Below are positions 7,639-16,660 of a DNA stretch of 45,467 bases, piece after piece (the stretch's first letter is position 1; each line of letters begins with the position of its first letter). The translations under genes and the position numbers were made by a program. Origin of the DNA: an uncultured Oligoflexales bacterium (GTDB lineage Bacteria > Bdellovibrionota_B > Oligoflexia > Oligoflexales > JAPPIL01); NCBI GenBank assembly GCA_958296095.1, contig OY282437.1:1-45467 (forward strand), in the 5' to 3' direction. The notes under the pieces were generated by a model that saw only the letters and a list, made by a program, of their open reading frames with translations, did no database searches and had not been told where the DNA came from.

Positions 7639-8739
7639 CTACGCAGGGATTACCGCGTCAAACCTATATATGTCATTAGACCCTGTGTTAGATCCTATGT
7701 CACCTGAGTATATGATACCACCAAGATGGTTAGGGTCACCTATCATAGACGCATATCTTCGTCCTGTAATGTTTGTGCCTAGTCTAGTTAGTGCAGTAAG
7801 AGTGATCGTATTGCCATCTACTTTATAGTACCGGAATTGATTGCTGAGCTGGCTACTGGTATTACTTGTGTCAACAGACCCGCCAAAGATGATGCCAAAC
7901 TCAGCATTGCCTACCATAGATGATGCATACACACCATGTGGTGTAGCCCCCGATCTAGTCAATAAAGTGAGTGTGATAGTGCTGCCAGAGATTGTGTATT
8001 TGTAGAAAGTATTTACAACCGCACGACTAGCGTTAGCACCTCCGAATATGATTCCCGAAGTCTTATCACCTACAATAGCGCAAGACGAAAGAATTGGAAT
8101 AGCTGCGCCTGCCTTAGTCATGGTTGTGGTTGTGATATTGTTGCCTGAGACAGCATACCAGTAGAAGTCACCAAGATTAGGAGGCCATGCACTCCGTCCA
8201 CCGAACATAAACCCAGAGGTTAAATCACCTATAACTATAGGAACATGTTGTGCAGGCGCTGTACCTGTATGTGTAAGTTGTGTAGCTGTTACGGTTGCTG
8301 GTGCAGTGTTAAAATCAAGTCTGTTGATAGATGATTGATTTGATCCGTTAAACCCAAAGAATATAATTCCACTGGTTAAGTCACCTACCGCACCATAGTA
8401 GGCGTTAGAGCCAATTGACCTAGATAACGTTCTTGCTGTTCTAGTCGCTGTTGTGTTCGCAATAGATATTTGTTCTAGGCTCGAAAGATAAGAAGAAGAA
8501 TGTCGACCACCATACGAATAGAATGAAGCGGAAGTTCCAATCACAGTAGCGCCTAACTTAGGAGTACCTGTCCCTGTTAGTCTCGCTACCCTTACTTGTG
8601 TTGGTGCAGTGACTGGGGCTGTAGGACCCACCGCAGACGCAGGGCTAAATGATAAGTTTTCTCCACAATATACCTTGATAACTTCTGTAGCTCCACAATA
8701 GATTCTTGTTATCGGTACAGTACCACATTTTGCAGGCAT
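7639..8739 (-). CDS. Kelch-like beta-propeller tail protein
   Basis: A 366-aa protein. After a short N-terminus with two Cys-Gly turns (IYCGA, VYCGE) it consists of about six repeats of about 50 residues. Each has a G-D-x-T-S-G-[IF]-[IM]-F-G-G core followed by an aromatic Y-x-Y strand and a T-x-T-x-L-T strand, the pattern of a Kelch-type beta-propeller. It closely resembles the propellers of the adjacent 1104-aa fibre. Role inferred: receptor or glycan binding at the fibre tip. SD AAGGA lies 8 nt before the ATG. Confidence 0.75.
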   Translation of the reverse strand: MPAKCGTVPITRIYCGATEVIKVYCGENLSFSPASAVGPTAPVTAPTQVRVARLTGTGTPKLGATVIGTSASFYSYGGRHSSSYLSSLEQISIANTTATRTARTLSRSIGSNAYYGAVGDLTSGIIFFGFNGSNQSSINRLDFNTAPATVTATQLTHTGTAPAQHVPIVIGDLTSGFMFGGRSAWPPNLGDFYWYAVSGNNITTTTMTKAGAAIPILSSCAIVGDKTSGIIFGGANASRAVVNTFYKYTISGSTITLTLLTRSGATPHGVYASSMVGNAEFGIIFGGSVDTSNTSSQLSNQFRYYKVDGNTITLTALTRLGTNITGRRYASMIGDPNHLGGIIYSGDIGSNTGSNDIYRFDAVIPA

Positions 8740-8758
8740 GGTTAAATCCTTTCAACTA

Positions 8759-11700
8759 CTAAGTAACTACGTATCTAGCCATGAAGTTGTTACTAACTAC
8801 ATATATGCCGCTACTATGAGTCCCTGCTACATCTTGGTTCCAAGCTAAGTTAGCTGAGACAGCAGCCGGTATTGTTCCAGATACAGTAAGTTGTTTTATT
8901 GTCGCTGCACTTCCGGCAACCTTATAGTAATAGAAACTACGAGATGTACCTCCTATAGCTATAATGCCCTCGGTGGCACTGCCATCCCCCCTTGCATAAG
9001 AAGTTGCGGGAAGGCTATCACCTGTTATAGTCAAAAGTGTTAGAGTTATATTGGAACCTGAAACTTCGTACTTGTACAGTTGATTAGTGTTGGCTCCTGA
9101 GGATCGCAGCCTACCTCCAAAGAAAATTCCTGAAGTTGCGCTGCCAACTAACAAAGCACCTTCCCTACGAGATATTGTACCGTTCAATCCTGTATAACTA
9201 ACCGAAGATGAAGTTGCCGCATACCTGAAAAATACTTGGGAGCTGGATACATTTCCTAGAAAGAAAATCCCTGAAGTTGCTGAACCAGTTTGAGTTGTCT
9301 GGTAGTTCCTGTGAGGGATACCCGAAGGATTTGTTATCAAAGTTGCTGTAGGGCTACTGAAATTATCAAAAACAGTTGCCCTATTATCCCAACCTGAATT
9401 ACGTCTACCACCTGTATAAATACAGCGAGAAGAATCTCCTGAACCTGCCGCTGAATAAGAAGCAACGTTAGAACTAACGCCCGATATTGTAGATATAGTC
9501 GCGGTAGTAGAACCATCGGGAACACTATACGTGTAGAACGATTCTCCTTCCGTTCCCCTTCTCTTACCACCAACTATCCAACCTTTATTAACATCACCAA
9601 CAACAACAAAATCCTCAGTGGATACCCGCGCAGCGCTTTGGGTTAATGTAGTAAAGGTTATCGTCGTAGGAATTGCAGAGGTAGGTGGTGGGATTGTCCC
9701 ACCATTCCCACCCCCAGAATCCGCACCAGTTACCAGATAAATAGTCTTGGGAGATTTAACACTAATGGCATCGTAGGCATCTTGAGTAAGACATATTATG
9801 GGATTTTCCACATCAAGAGTTACAGCACCACTAGTTCCACCACCTTCTAATCCTCTCCCAGCAACAACACCTGTAATGCCACCTGTGCCTCCACCTGATA
9901 CTGTCGTGGTTGAATAACGGAAGAAGTCGTTGTTAAGAGGGAAACCACCAAATACAAAACCTGTTGTGGCACTGCCAACCATACCCATATCAGTTCGGGC
10001 AGATAGCACATCCCCTATGTTGGTGAGTTGAGTGAGAGTTACATTATCCCCTGAGATAAGGTAACTCCAATAATCATTTAATCGTGTCTGCCCCGCCACA
10101 CCACCGAATATAATACCAGCGGTCTTTGTACCTACCATACCTAGACCACTGCGTGGTGGGATACCCCCCGACTTAGTTAACTCTGTAACCGTGACATTAG
10201 GCCCGGCCACAGAATAACTGAAGAACCTATCAGACTCAGTCGTGCCAGTATTGCCGCCGAATATAATACCCGACTCATGGTCGCCTATCATACCCATGTC
10301 GTAAAGATTAGGCATTGTTCCTACAATGTCTAGGTTGCCAACGGTAACCGAACCCTGAGAGACAGTGTAAAACCAGAAATCATTGGAAGGCACACCATTG
10401 GCATAGCCACCAAATATCATGCCTTGAGTTCTACTGCCTACCATCCCCATATCATTTCGGTCTGTTATTGCTCCTGTGTGGGATAATTTGAGAAGGGCAA
10501 TATCACTAGTTGCAGAGCGATAAACATATTGGAAGAAATTATTTGTGTCTGTACCGTCTCCACCGTAGATAAGGCCAGCAGTATCAGTGCCGACCATACC
10601 CATACCGCGTCTTACAGTTATGTCGGATCCTGTGGTGGGGACTACTGCTAAAGTCACTGAGTCACTGGCAACCACATACCTTACAAAACCACCTAACCTC
10701 TCAGTCCTAACTCCGCCTAAACCACCAAAGATAAGGCCTGAATTACCATCGCCAACCATGCCCATATCAGCACGGTTGAGTGTAAGGCCAACCTTAGTAA
10801 GAGACTTAAGTCTTACTGCACGGGTAGATGTAAGACTGGCGGGGCCACCAGATGGCACTAGATCAATTATCGATTGCACCGAAACTTTAACGTCGGGAGA
10901 ACTTATGCTTTTTGACACTGCAATTGAATCTGTTGCCGTTGCACCCATAGTATTGGCTGCAAGAGCATCTATATCTGTAGTATCCAACACACGCCATGTA
11001 AGCCTTCTGTTAGCGCCACTTAGAGGAGCATTGGACAGTGAAGAAGTGTGATCCTTAACCGCGATATAGTGATTGTGATCGTATACGACTATCTCGCCTG
11101 CCTTATACGCTACAGGATTAGCCCAAGACCCCTTGTAAATAGACGCAGTGTTAAGCCAAGTTAAACCACCTGAGGTTGCGTCATATGTTGGGAGCTGTCC
11201 GTCTGTAGGTGTGTTTGTCGAATCAAGTTTGGCAACCTTAATTGTGTCATCAACTATCTTGGCGTTGGACACAGCATTAGGTGCTATTTCAGAACTGCCG
11301 ACACTATTAGGTGCTAGTTCTCCCGCGGTTAGTGAATTCTCGGCTATTTTATTAGCTGTTATAGCCCTATCTGCTATCTCAACAACAGGTGTAGTGGGTG
11401 TGGTGTTGTCCACCGAGATAGGTGCAGTTCCTGATACACCTGTGAGTGTGCCAACAACGGGTTTATTACGAATGTAAGCATCATTGGTTGCATCTGTAAC
11501 ATTCCAGTCGCTTTGTACGTTGGCTTCACCCGTTCCCGTATCCCCTGACACAACTAAGTCTAACCATTCGGGATCGGATGCAGGCGCTGTTGTATCGCTG
11601 GCTGAACGATCTGTCTTAGCAATGTAAAATTTGTTGTTGTGGAATACAACATTACCACGCGGGAAGACATTAGCTACCCAGATACCCTTGTAAATAGTTG

Positions 11701-12073
11701 TGGCGGATGAAACACTTCCACCTACTTGACCCCAGCCAGAGGCGGAATTATAAGTATATAGTGCTTGTTCAGAGACGATGTAACATCGAAAACCTGTCTT
11801 TGGCTCATAGAAACTCCAATTTGTGCCTGTCCACACTGCAATATCATCCGCAGAATATTCAGCCCACGCGTCCGTTGAGCCTGTACCTATGATATGTGTT
11901 TGACCTATGTCAGGTGTAAGCGGAGGCGTGCTAAGAATAGATGCGGCAGTAAGATGCCAATTAACCTCAGCTAGGGCACGTAAGTTAGTGTTGACTGCGT
12001 CTCCCCAGCCCGACTCACCCGTATCAAAATCATGTGTTATACCCGATCTACTATCAGTCGTTCTTGGCATCAA
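8759..12073 (-). CDS. tail fibre with two Kelch-like beta-propellers
   Basis: A 1104-aa virion protein. In order: an N-terminal region beginning MMPRTTDSRSGITHDFDTGE, probably the virion attachment part; two CBM-like aromatic modules (about residues 125-170 and 310-360); one NVQSDWN...YIRNKP collar unit shared with the 3846-7223 fibre; then a propeller at about 420-735 with six copies of [ML]GM[VI]G-x4-G-x2-[FY]GG; then a divergent second propeller from about 790 to the end. Role inferred: receptor binding with two propeller heads. The start overlaps the hub stop by 4 nt (ATGA). Confidence 0.8.
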   Translation of the reverse strand: MMPRTTDSRSGITHDFDTGESGWGDAVNTNLRALAEVNWHLTAASILSTPPLTPDIGQTHIIGTGSTDAWAEYSADDIAVWTGTNWSFYEPKTGFRCYIVSEQALYTYNSASGWGQVGGSVSSATTIYKGIWVANVFPRGNVVFHNNKFYIAKTDRSASDTTAPASDPEWLDLVVSGDTGTGEANVQSDWNVTDATNDAYIRNKPVVGTLTGVSGTAPISVDNTTPTTPVVEIADRAITANKIAENSLTAGELAPNSVGSSEIAPNAVSNAKIVDDTIKVAKLDSTNTPTDGQLPTYDATSGGLTWLNTASIYKGSWANPVAYKAGEIVVYDHNHYIAVKDHTSSLSNAPLSGANRRLTWRVLDTTDIDALAANTMGATATDSIAVSKSISSPDVKVSVQSIIDLVPSGGPASLTSTRAVRLKSLTKVGLTLNRADMGMVGDGNSGLIFGGLGGVRTERLGGFVRYVVASDSVTLAVVPTTGSDITVRRGMGMVGTDTAGLIYGGDGTDTNNFFQYVYRSATSDIALLKLSHTGAITDRNDMGMVGSRTQGMIFGGYANGVPSNDFWFYTVSQGSVTVGNLDIVGTMPNLYDMGMIGDHESGIIFGGNTGTTESDRFFSYSVAGPNVTVTELTKSGGIPPRSGLGMVGTKTAGIIFGGVAGQTRLNDYWSYLISGDNVTLTQLTNIGDVLSARTDMGMVGSATTGFVFGGFPLNNDFFRYSTTTVSGGGTGGITGVVAGRGLEGGGTSGAVTLDVENPIICLTQDAYDAISVKSPKTIYLVTGADSGGGNGGTIPPPTSAIPTTITFTTLTQSAARVSTEDFVVVGDVNKGWIVGGKRRGTEGESFYTYSVPDGSTTATISTISGVSSNVASYSAAGSGDSSRCIYTGGRRNSGWDNRATVFDNFSSPTATLITNPSGIPHRNYQTTQTGSATSGIFFLGNVSSSQVFFRYAATSSSVSYTGLNGTISRREGALLVGSATSGIFFGGRLRSSGANTNQLYKYEVSGSNITLTLLTITGDSLPATSYARGDGSATEGIIAIGGTSRSFYYYKVAGSAATIKQLTVSGTIPAAVSANLAWNQDVAGTHSSGIYVVSNNFMARYVVT

Positions 12074-14967
12074 TCACCCCAAACATTTCCGAAATTATAC
12101 CCCCAACCACTACGTCTAACGGTGGTTGGTATGAATAGTTGCTGTTCGTCCATCTGGAACACATCATCGAAGACATCCTCTACCAATTGTAGTGTCACAA
12201 AGCCAGTTTCGTCAACTTCCCGTTTCTGAACCCGCATAACCACATTACGAATACCCCGCGGTGTGAAATCGACCTTAACAGGGTCACCTGGGTACAAATC
12301 AATAGAAGGTAGCGTCACCGAAAAGAACCTTATAGGTTGTGAACGCGACGCTAGTTCGCGTTTAGCCAGATGCAGGGCAGTAGCATACGTAGGACAAGCT
12401 TCAAAATTAACCTTAACTGTCTCATGCCCCTGTTCCCTAAGGATAGGATTAACAATTGTCACTGCCTTAGATTCGTTGTCGACATTGCGATATGTGACTG
12501 TTACACCGCCAATCTCCCTCTGGTTATACTTTTGAGTGAAGTTACTTACATCACCAATCTCTTCAGTGTTAATACTGGTAATATTGTCTACATCATAATC
12601 CTTGCGGATAAGTTTGATCTTTATCTTACCCTCAATGGGGTGTTCATAAACCTCACAATCCATATGTCGCTTGAGGATCTGGAACATTTGTTCCGTGTCC
12701 CTAGTGTCATCAAGAGTGAAAGCACAACATAATGACTCAGCTGCACATACATCCGCAGCTATACGGAAAGAATCATTGTCCAGTAACTCCGTGGGAATAC
12801 CAAAACCTATCTCAGTGTTAGTCATCAATTCACGCAATGCATGTACTGGGTTTAGATGTGAGATATTTGCAACTATACTATCAAGTGCATTAAGTATCTG
12901 TTGTGATAGATTTGCTGTGTCATCACGCTGGTCACTTGCCCAAATATACAATGGGTTACCAGTGCTATCTACCTGATACAACATAGATCCAGAACTCAGG
13001 GGATGATATATAGACAAGGCTCGAACCGTAACATTGCTATAACCACTAATCGTAGCTAGATCTTTCGCAGAAGCCTCAGTAAGCCTGTAATCACTATCGG
13101 TAATGTAGAAGGCATAGATAGGTCGATCTTCCGGGAATCTAGTCCTAGCATCATTGATGGCAAGTATAAGTTGGTCTACCCCGGTATTGGAAGAGGTTGT
13201 GTTATAACCACCAGTGCCAGAGTAACTCCAAGGACTAGATCTGCTGAAACCAGCGAAGTTAATGGCATTAGTGATACCCTGTGAGGCGTAAAACCTTCTC
13301 GAACCTTGAGTTGTTCCTTCAGGGAGAAATTCAGACCAACCATATATGTATGCATTTATCTTCTTACCATCTTGGATAAGATCATAAATACGCCTAAAGA
13401 CAGAATCTAGTGCATTTAGCATAGCCTGTCTGCGACTTATAGGATGACCTCTCTGCATTGAGGCCGAATCATCTATACTAAAAATAACAGTGTAATCACC
13501 ACCATGGTCAAGTGTCTCTTCACAAGCTACAGCCTTAGAGGGATACCATTGTGGTAATCCCGTCAGTAACTTGTTAGTGCGTTGAACAATTGCATCAACA
13601 AAGGGGAATTCACCAGCGCCCCAGTTATACCAGTCGAAAGATATGACTGATGTGCCACGGTAGTTAAGCGCCAAATCCTTACTGCCATACCTTGGTATGA
13701 CTTGTGTTTGACTGCCGGGATACAAAGCTAGTGTTCTTGGTCGTCTTTCCTTAGTGACACGATCTAGACTCCCAATACCACCATTGCCACCTTCCTGAAT
13801 AGCACCACCTAGTAGGCTTGTGTGGATAACTGTATTATCACCAAAATTGAATGATTGTGGCACCCTAGCTTCTTCTACAAAGACTGATATAAACTTATCA
13901 AGTTCGCCATACGAGAAACCAAATCTTCCTGAATAGTATTTTCGATCGTATGTCTTATTATTCACAGGTGTGAGAATTCTTATGGCATTCCGTACTGTGC
14001 GATTTAACGCATTAATACCACGTGCCGTGTCTTCAAATGCCTTAGCTATCTCCCTATTGTTAAGATCTATCTCATCGAAGATAGCTGCAACAGCTGCTTC
14101 GGAAGCCATTACTGCGGAAGTTGAAGCAGTATCAGCATCGATAGCTGGCACTTTATATAGCTTATCCAGCCCATCTTTCTTTAACAGCCCTACCAATCTC
14201 TCAAGAGCCGGAACTCTATACTTAATGTAGAATTCAATACGTGTTGGGATATCAAGAAAAACAGAATACCAAAATATGTTGAGCACCATAGCACGTTCGG
14301 CTTTTGTTGGTGGACGGGTATCACTCACGTCTCTCCCAACAATCTCTGAATGGATGTCATACCAAAGTTGATTTATATCACGTCTAGCATCGAGCAAAGC
14401 ACTTAGGAACGCACTTATTTTCTCCTGAGTATCCGATAGCGCTGAGTTAATGGTTGATTGTTCTTCCTTCCCAAAAGACCCACCTACAGGCTTTCGAACT
14501 ATAATATTATTCTCATCATCATCATTTGTATGTATACGTTTAGACCATCTTACAAGTGACCCTGTCCTAAACTTAGATACCCATACAGGTGAACCAAACT
14601 GTTCGATGTATATTCGTGTATTCCCATCACGATCAGTTGTATAATCATCCTCATCTGTCTCTTTCAACACAGCAAACGATTTGATCAATCCTGCGACCAA
14701 CCGTTCAAGTTTCTCAAGATTACGTCGCACAGGCTCTGGATCAAATTCGCTTGTTCTTTGGGTAGGGGTTGGGTCAAACTCAGTTGATGTAGAGCTGCGC
14801 CAATAATATAGACGTTTATTGAATGCGTGCTCTAACGCAACTGCTGGGACTCTTCTTACACCAAAGACAGCTGGGACTACTGCAAACTCTTGCTCATCGT
14901 CATATATTCTTACCTTAGGTCTTACCCTTGTGGGGAATAGATCAGCACTTTCTTCTTGCCACGCCAT
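12070..14967 (-). CDS. tail hub/tip protein with inserted vWA-like domain
   Basis: A 965-aa protein in the position of the tail-tip hub (gp15 of gene transfer agents, J-type proteins). The C-terminal third (about 710-945) has the features of phage tail-hub proteins: NPVHALRELMTNTEIGFG, a set of Cys residues, then alternating strands ending LYPGDPVKVDF. Between the N-terminal region and this part lies a von Willebrand A-like domain (about 490-690). It has YTVIFSIDDSASM (D499-x-S-x-S, a MIDAS motif) and a later hydrophobic strand FYITDSD (D624). vWA domains bind protein ligands through a divalent metal ion. I know of no common hub with this insertion. The gene overlaps both neighbours. Confidence 0.8.
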   Translation of the reverse strand: MAWQEESADLFPTRVRPKVRIYDDEQEFAVVPAVFGVRRVPAVALEHAFNKRLYYWRSSTSTEFDPTPTQRTSEFDPEPVRRNLEKLERLVAGLIKSFAVLKETDEDDYTTDRDGNTRIYIEQFGSPVWVSKFRTGSLVRWSKRIHTNDDDENNIIVRKPVGGSFGKEEQSTINSALSDTQEKISAFLSALLDARRDINQLWYDIHSEIVGRDVSDTRPPTKAERAMVLNIFWYSVFLDIPTRIEFYIKYRVPALERLVGLLKKDGLDKLYKVPAIDADTASTSAVMASEAAVAAIFDEIDLNNREIAKAFEDTARGINALNRTVRNAIRILTPVNNKTYDRKYYSGRFGFSYGELDKFISVFVEEARVPQSFNFGDNTVIHTSLLGGAIQEGGNGGIGSLDRVTKERRPRTLALYPGSQTQVIPRYGSKDLALNYRGTSVISFDWYNWGAGEFPFVDAIVQRTNKLLTGLPQWYPSKAVACEETLDHGGDYTVIFSIDDSASMQRGHPISRRQAMLNALDSVFRRIYDLIQDGKKINAYIYGWSEFLPEGTTQGSRRFYASQGITNAINFAGFSRSSPWSYSGTGGYNTTSSNTGVDQLILAINDARTRFPEDRPIYAFYITDSDYRLTEASAKDLATISGYSNVTVRALSIYHPLSSGSMLYQVDSTGNPLYIWASDQRDDTANLSQQILNALDSIVANISHLNPVHALRELMTNTEIGFGIPTELLDNDSFRIAADVCAAESLCCAFTLDDTRDTEQMFQILKRHMDCEVYEHPIEGKIKIKLIRKDYDVDNITSINTEEIGDVSNFTQKYNQREIGGVTVTYRNVDNESKAVTIVNPILREQGHETVKVNFEACPTYATALHLAKRELASRSQPIRFFSVTLPSIDLYPGDPVKVDFTPRGIRNVVMRVQKREVDETGFVTLQLVEDVFDDVFQMDEQQLFIPTTVRRSGWGYNFGNVWGD

Positions 14968-15695
14968 TATGTATCGTCCTTTTCGCCGAAGATCTTACCA
15001 AATGGCTGCTCTTCGGGGTAATGAGGGTATCCACCATAGTTAGCCTCATTGCTAAACCTTGCTGCGCATGTTTCTAGAACTTTGTTGCAACCAGCGCGAA
15101 TCACTAATCCTCGGTTTACACCAAGTCCAACTACTATATGGTTAGTCACAATTGTATTCCTATCTGGCATGTCTACAATCCAATAGTTCTTCCCACGGTG
15201 TGTCAACCATCCATTGATGTAGTTGGCATGATTGGGAATAGGCAACACAGTCGTTATGCGTGTCTCTATCCATGAGGCAACATTCACGGTGATAAGTGTT
15301 TGAGGTGCTTTACATGTGTTGGCGTCAAATAACTGATAGTTACAACTACGTTGGTATCGTCTTCGCGCACCTTTCTTAATACGCAATCGACTGGCAAACT
15401 TAAACGCCATGGTATTGAAGCTAACTTCCACCCCTGTTAAGTTACCCCGGTAAACAACATCTATGCCCTGTAGTAGGACTAGTGATACATTGCCACTGTC
15501 AACACCACTAGACCATTTATGCCAAGGTTGTTCGTCTATACGATCACCTGCAACATTCACGGAGACATCATCTGTAAATATATTGCCATCTGTCTTAACC
15601 ATCGAATAATTTATTGGCAAATAGTTCGGTGCTGAAGTTTGAGAAGTGTATTGGTATGTGCCATCGGCATCTTCGAAGTGATAGTTAGTTATCAT
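14967..15695 (-). CDS. tail-tip protein, DUF2163/phage BR0599 family
   Basis: A 242-aa minor tail protein. The C-terminal half carries the Cys-rich BR0599 signature: RSCNYQLFDANTCKAP (about 121-136), then AGCNKVLETCAARFSN and YGGYPHYPEEQPF near the end. Family members (for example gp13 of gene transfer agents) form part of the distal tail and bind an Fe-S cluster or metal through the cysteines. The gene lies between the Dit-like gene and the hub as in GTA-type tails, with ATGA and TAATG overlaps at its borders. Confidence 0.85.
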   Translation of the reverse strand: MITNYHFEDADGTYQYTSQTSAPNYLPINYSMVKTDGNIFTDDVSVNVAGDRIDEQPWHKWSSGVDSGNVSLVLLQGIDVVYRGNLTGVEVSFNTMAFKFASRLRIKKGARRRYQRSCNYQLFDANTCKAPQTLITVNVASWIETRITTVLPIPNHANYINGWLTHRGKNYWIVDMPDRNTIVTNHIVVGLGVNRGLVIRAGCNKVLETCAARFSNEANYGGYPHYPEEQPFGKIFGEKDDT

Positions 15696-16660
15696 GCCAG
15701 CTTCCGATACCTAAGTACTGCGTTTGTCCTTAGCCCTCCTTCGTAGGACACATCTAACTTAGGCTCAAAAAAGTAGGCCGAAATATAATTACCCGCCTGT
15801 TCCGTTGGCATAACCACCACTGGGCTAACGCCTGACATTGCCGCGGCATAAACTTGTTTTATAATCCATTCATTCGGAAAAGTTGGCTGGTAGAAAGATA
15901 CGTAATCCTCATCACGTCTTACCGCACCACTAACCTTACGTCTTCCCCTTACACGTTCGCCAACAAACAATACATCTGGTGTTGTCTGTGCGTCTTCAAC
16001 CTTCGCAAATCTAGCTGGTAAGTTGCCGGGATGAAATTGGGGGTTGTTGTTAGCATCACGGTTAGTGCTGTAATCTCGCTTATTCTCAAAGTTGAAAATA
16101 ACCGCTATCTCAACTGCCTTATACAACAAGCTATTGATGACAATGTTAGAGCTGACTGATGCCAAACGTAGAGGGCAACAATAGCCTTCCGCATCCACAT
16201 CAGATGCAATATCAGCTGTCACATGCGAAGCACCATAAGTAATGTTTGTAGTCTCCGTGGCTAGCGCAACATTGCGGTTGAAAAAGTAAGTCTTTGTGGA
16301 GAACTCCCACGGTTGTTTTCTGCCTTCTATGTCAACTAATGGGGCTTGTAATTTGCCAGCTGAAGTTACTGTGCAAGGCTGTGTTAGCGCAAACTCAGGC
16401 ACAAGTAACGCATATCTTACGTCCGTAATCTCGCCTATCATACGTGTAAGGATAGCCATATCAGATGCAACAATATCTCTATACGTATACTTAACACTAT
16501 GTCTTATGGGTGTTGTGCTTAGGAATGATCGTGTCCTGCCTAACTCGTAACTTGTGAAATATTGTTCACGATATTCAATGCTTTCCGTAGCCCTAGTGGG
16601 CACAAAGTACACGACTTGTTCTCTAACAGTTGTCGGCAAGTAAGACGTAAAGTTAGGCAA
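15692..16660 (-). CDS. distal tail (Dit)-like protein
   Basis: A 322-aa protein directly after the tape measure, where gene transfer agents and related siphophages encode the distal tail protein (DUF2460-like). It is beta-rich. I assign it by position and general character, not by an invariant motif. The first codon is TTG at 16660, with GAGG a few bases upstream and an 8-nt overlap with the tape-measure gene. It ends in an ATGA overlap with the BR0599 gene. Confidence 0.6.
   Translation of the reverse strand: MPNFTSYLPTTVREQVVYFVPTRATESIEYREQYFTSYELGRTRSFLSTTPIRHSVKYTYRDIVASDMAILTRMIGEITDVRYALLVPEFALTQPCTVTSAGKLQAPLVDIEGRKQPWEFSTKTYFFNRNVALATETTNITYGASHVTADIASDVDAEGYCCPLRLASVSSNIVINSLLYKAVEIAVIFNFENKRDYSTNRDANNNPQFHPGNLPARFAKVEDAQTTPDVLFVGERVRGRRKVSGAVRRDEDYVSFYQPTFPNEWIIKQVYAAAMSGVSPVVVMPTEQAGNYISAYFFEPKLDVSYEGGLRTNAVLRYRKLA

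Noticed and set aside
10587..11051. 154-codon plus-strand frame within the fibre gene
   Set aside because: It is antisense to regular propeller repeats and arises from repeat codons. No ribosome site.
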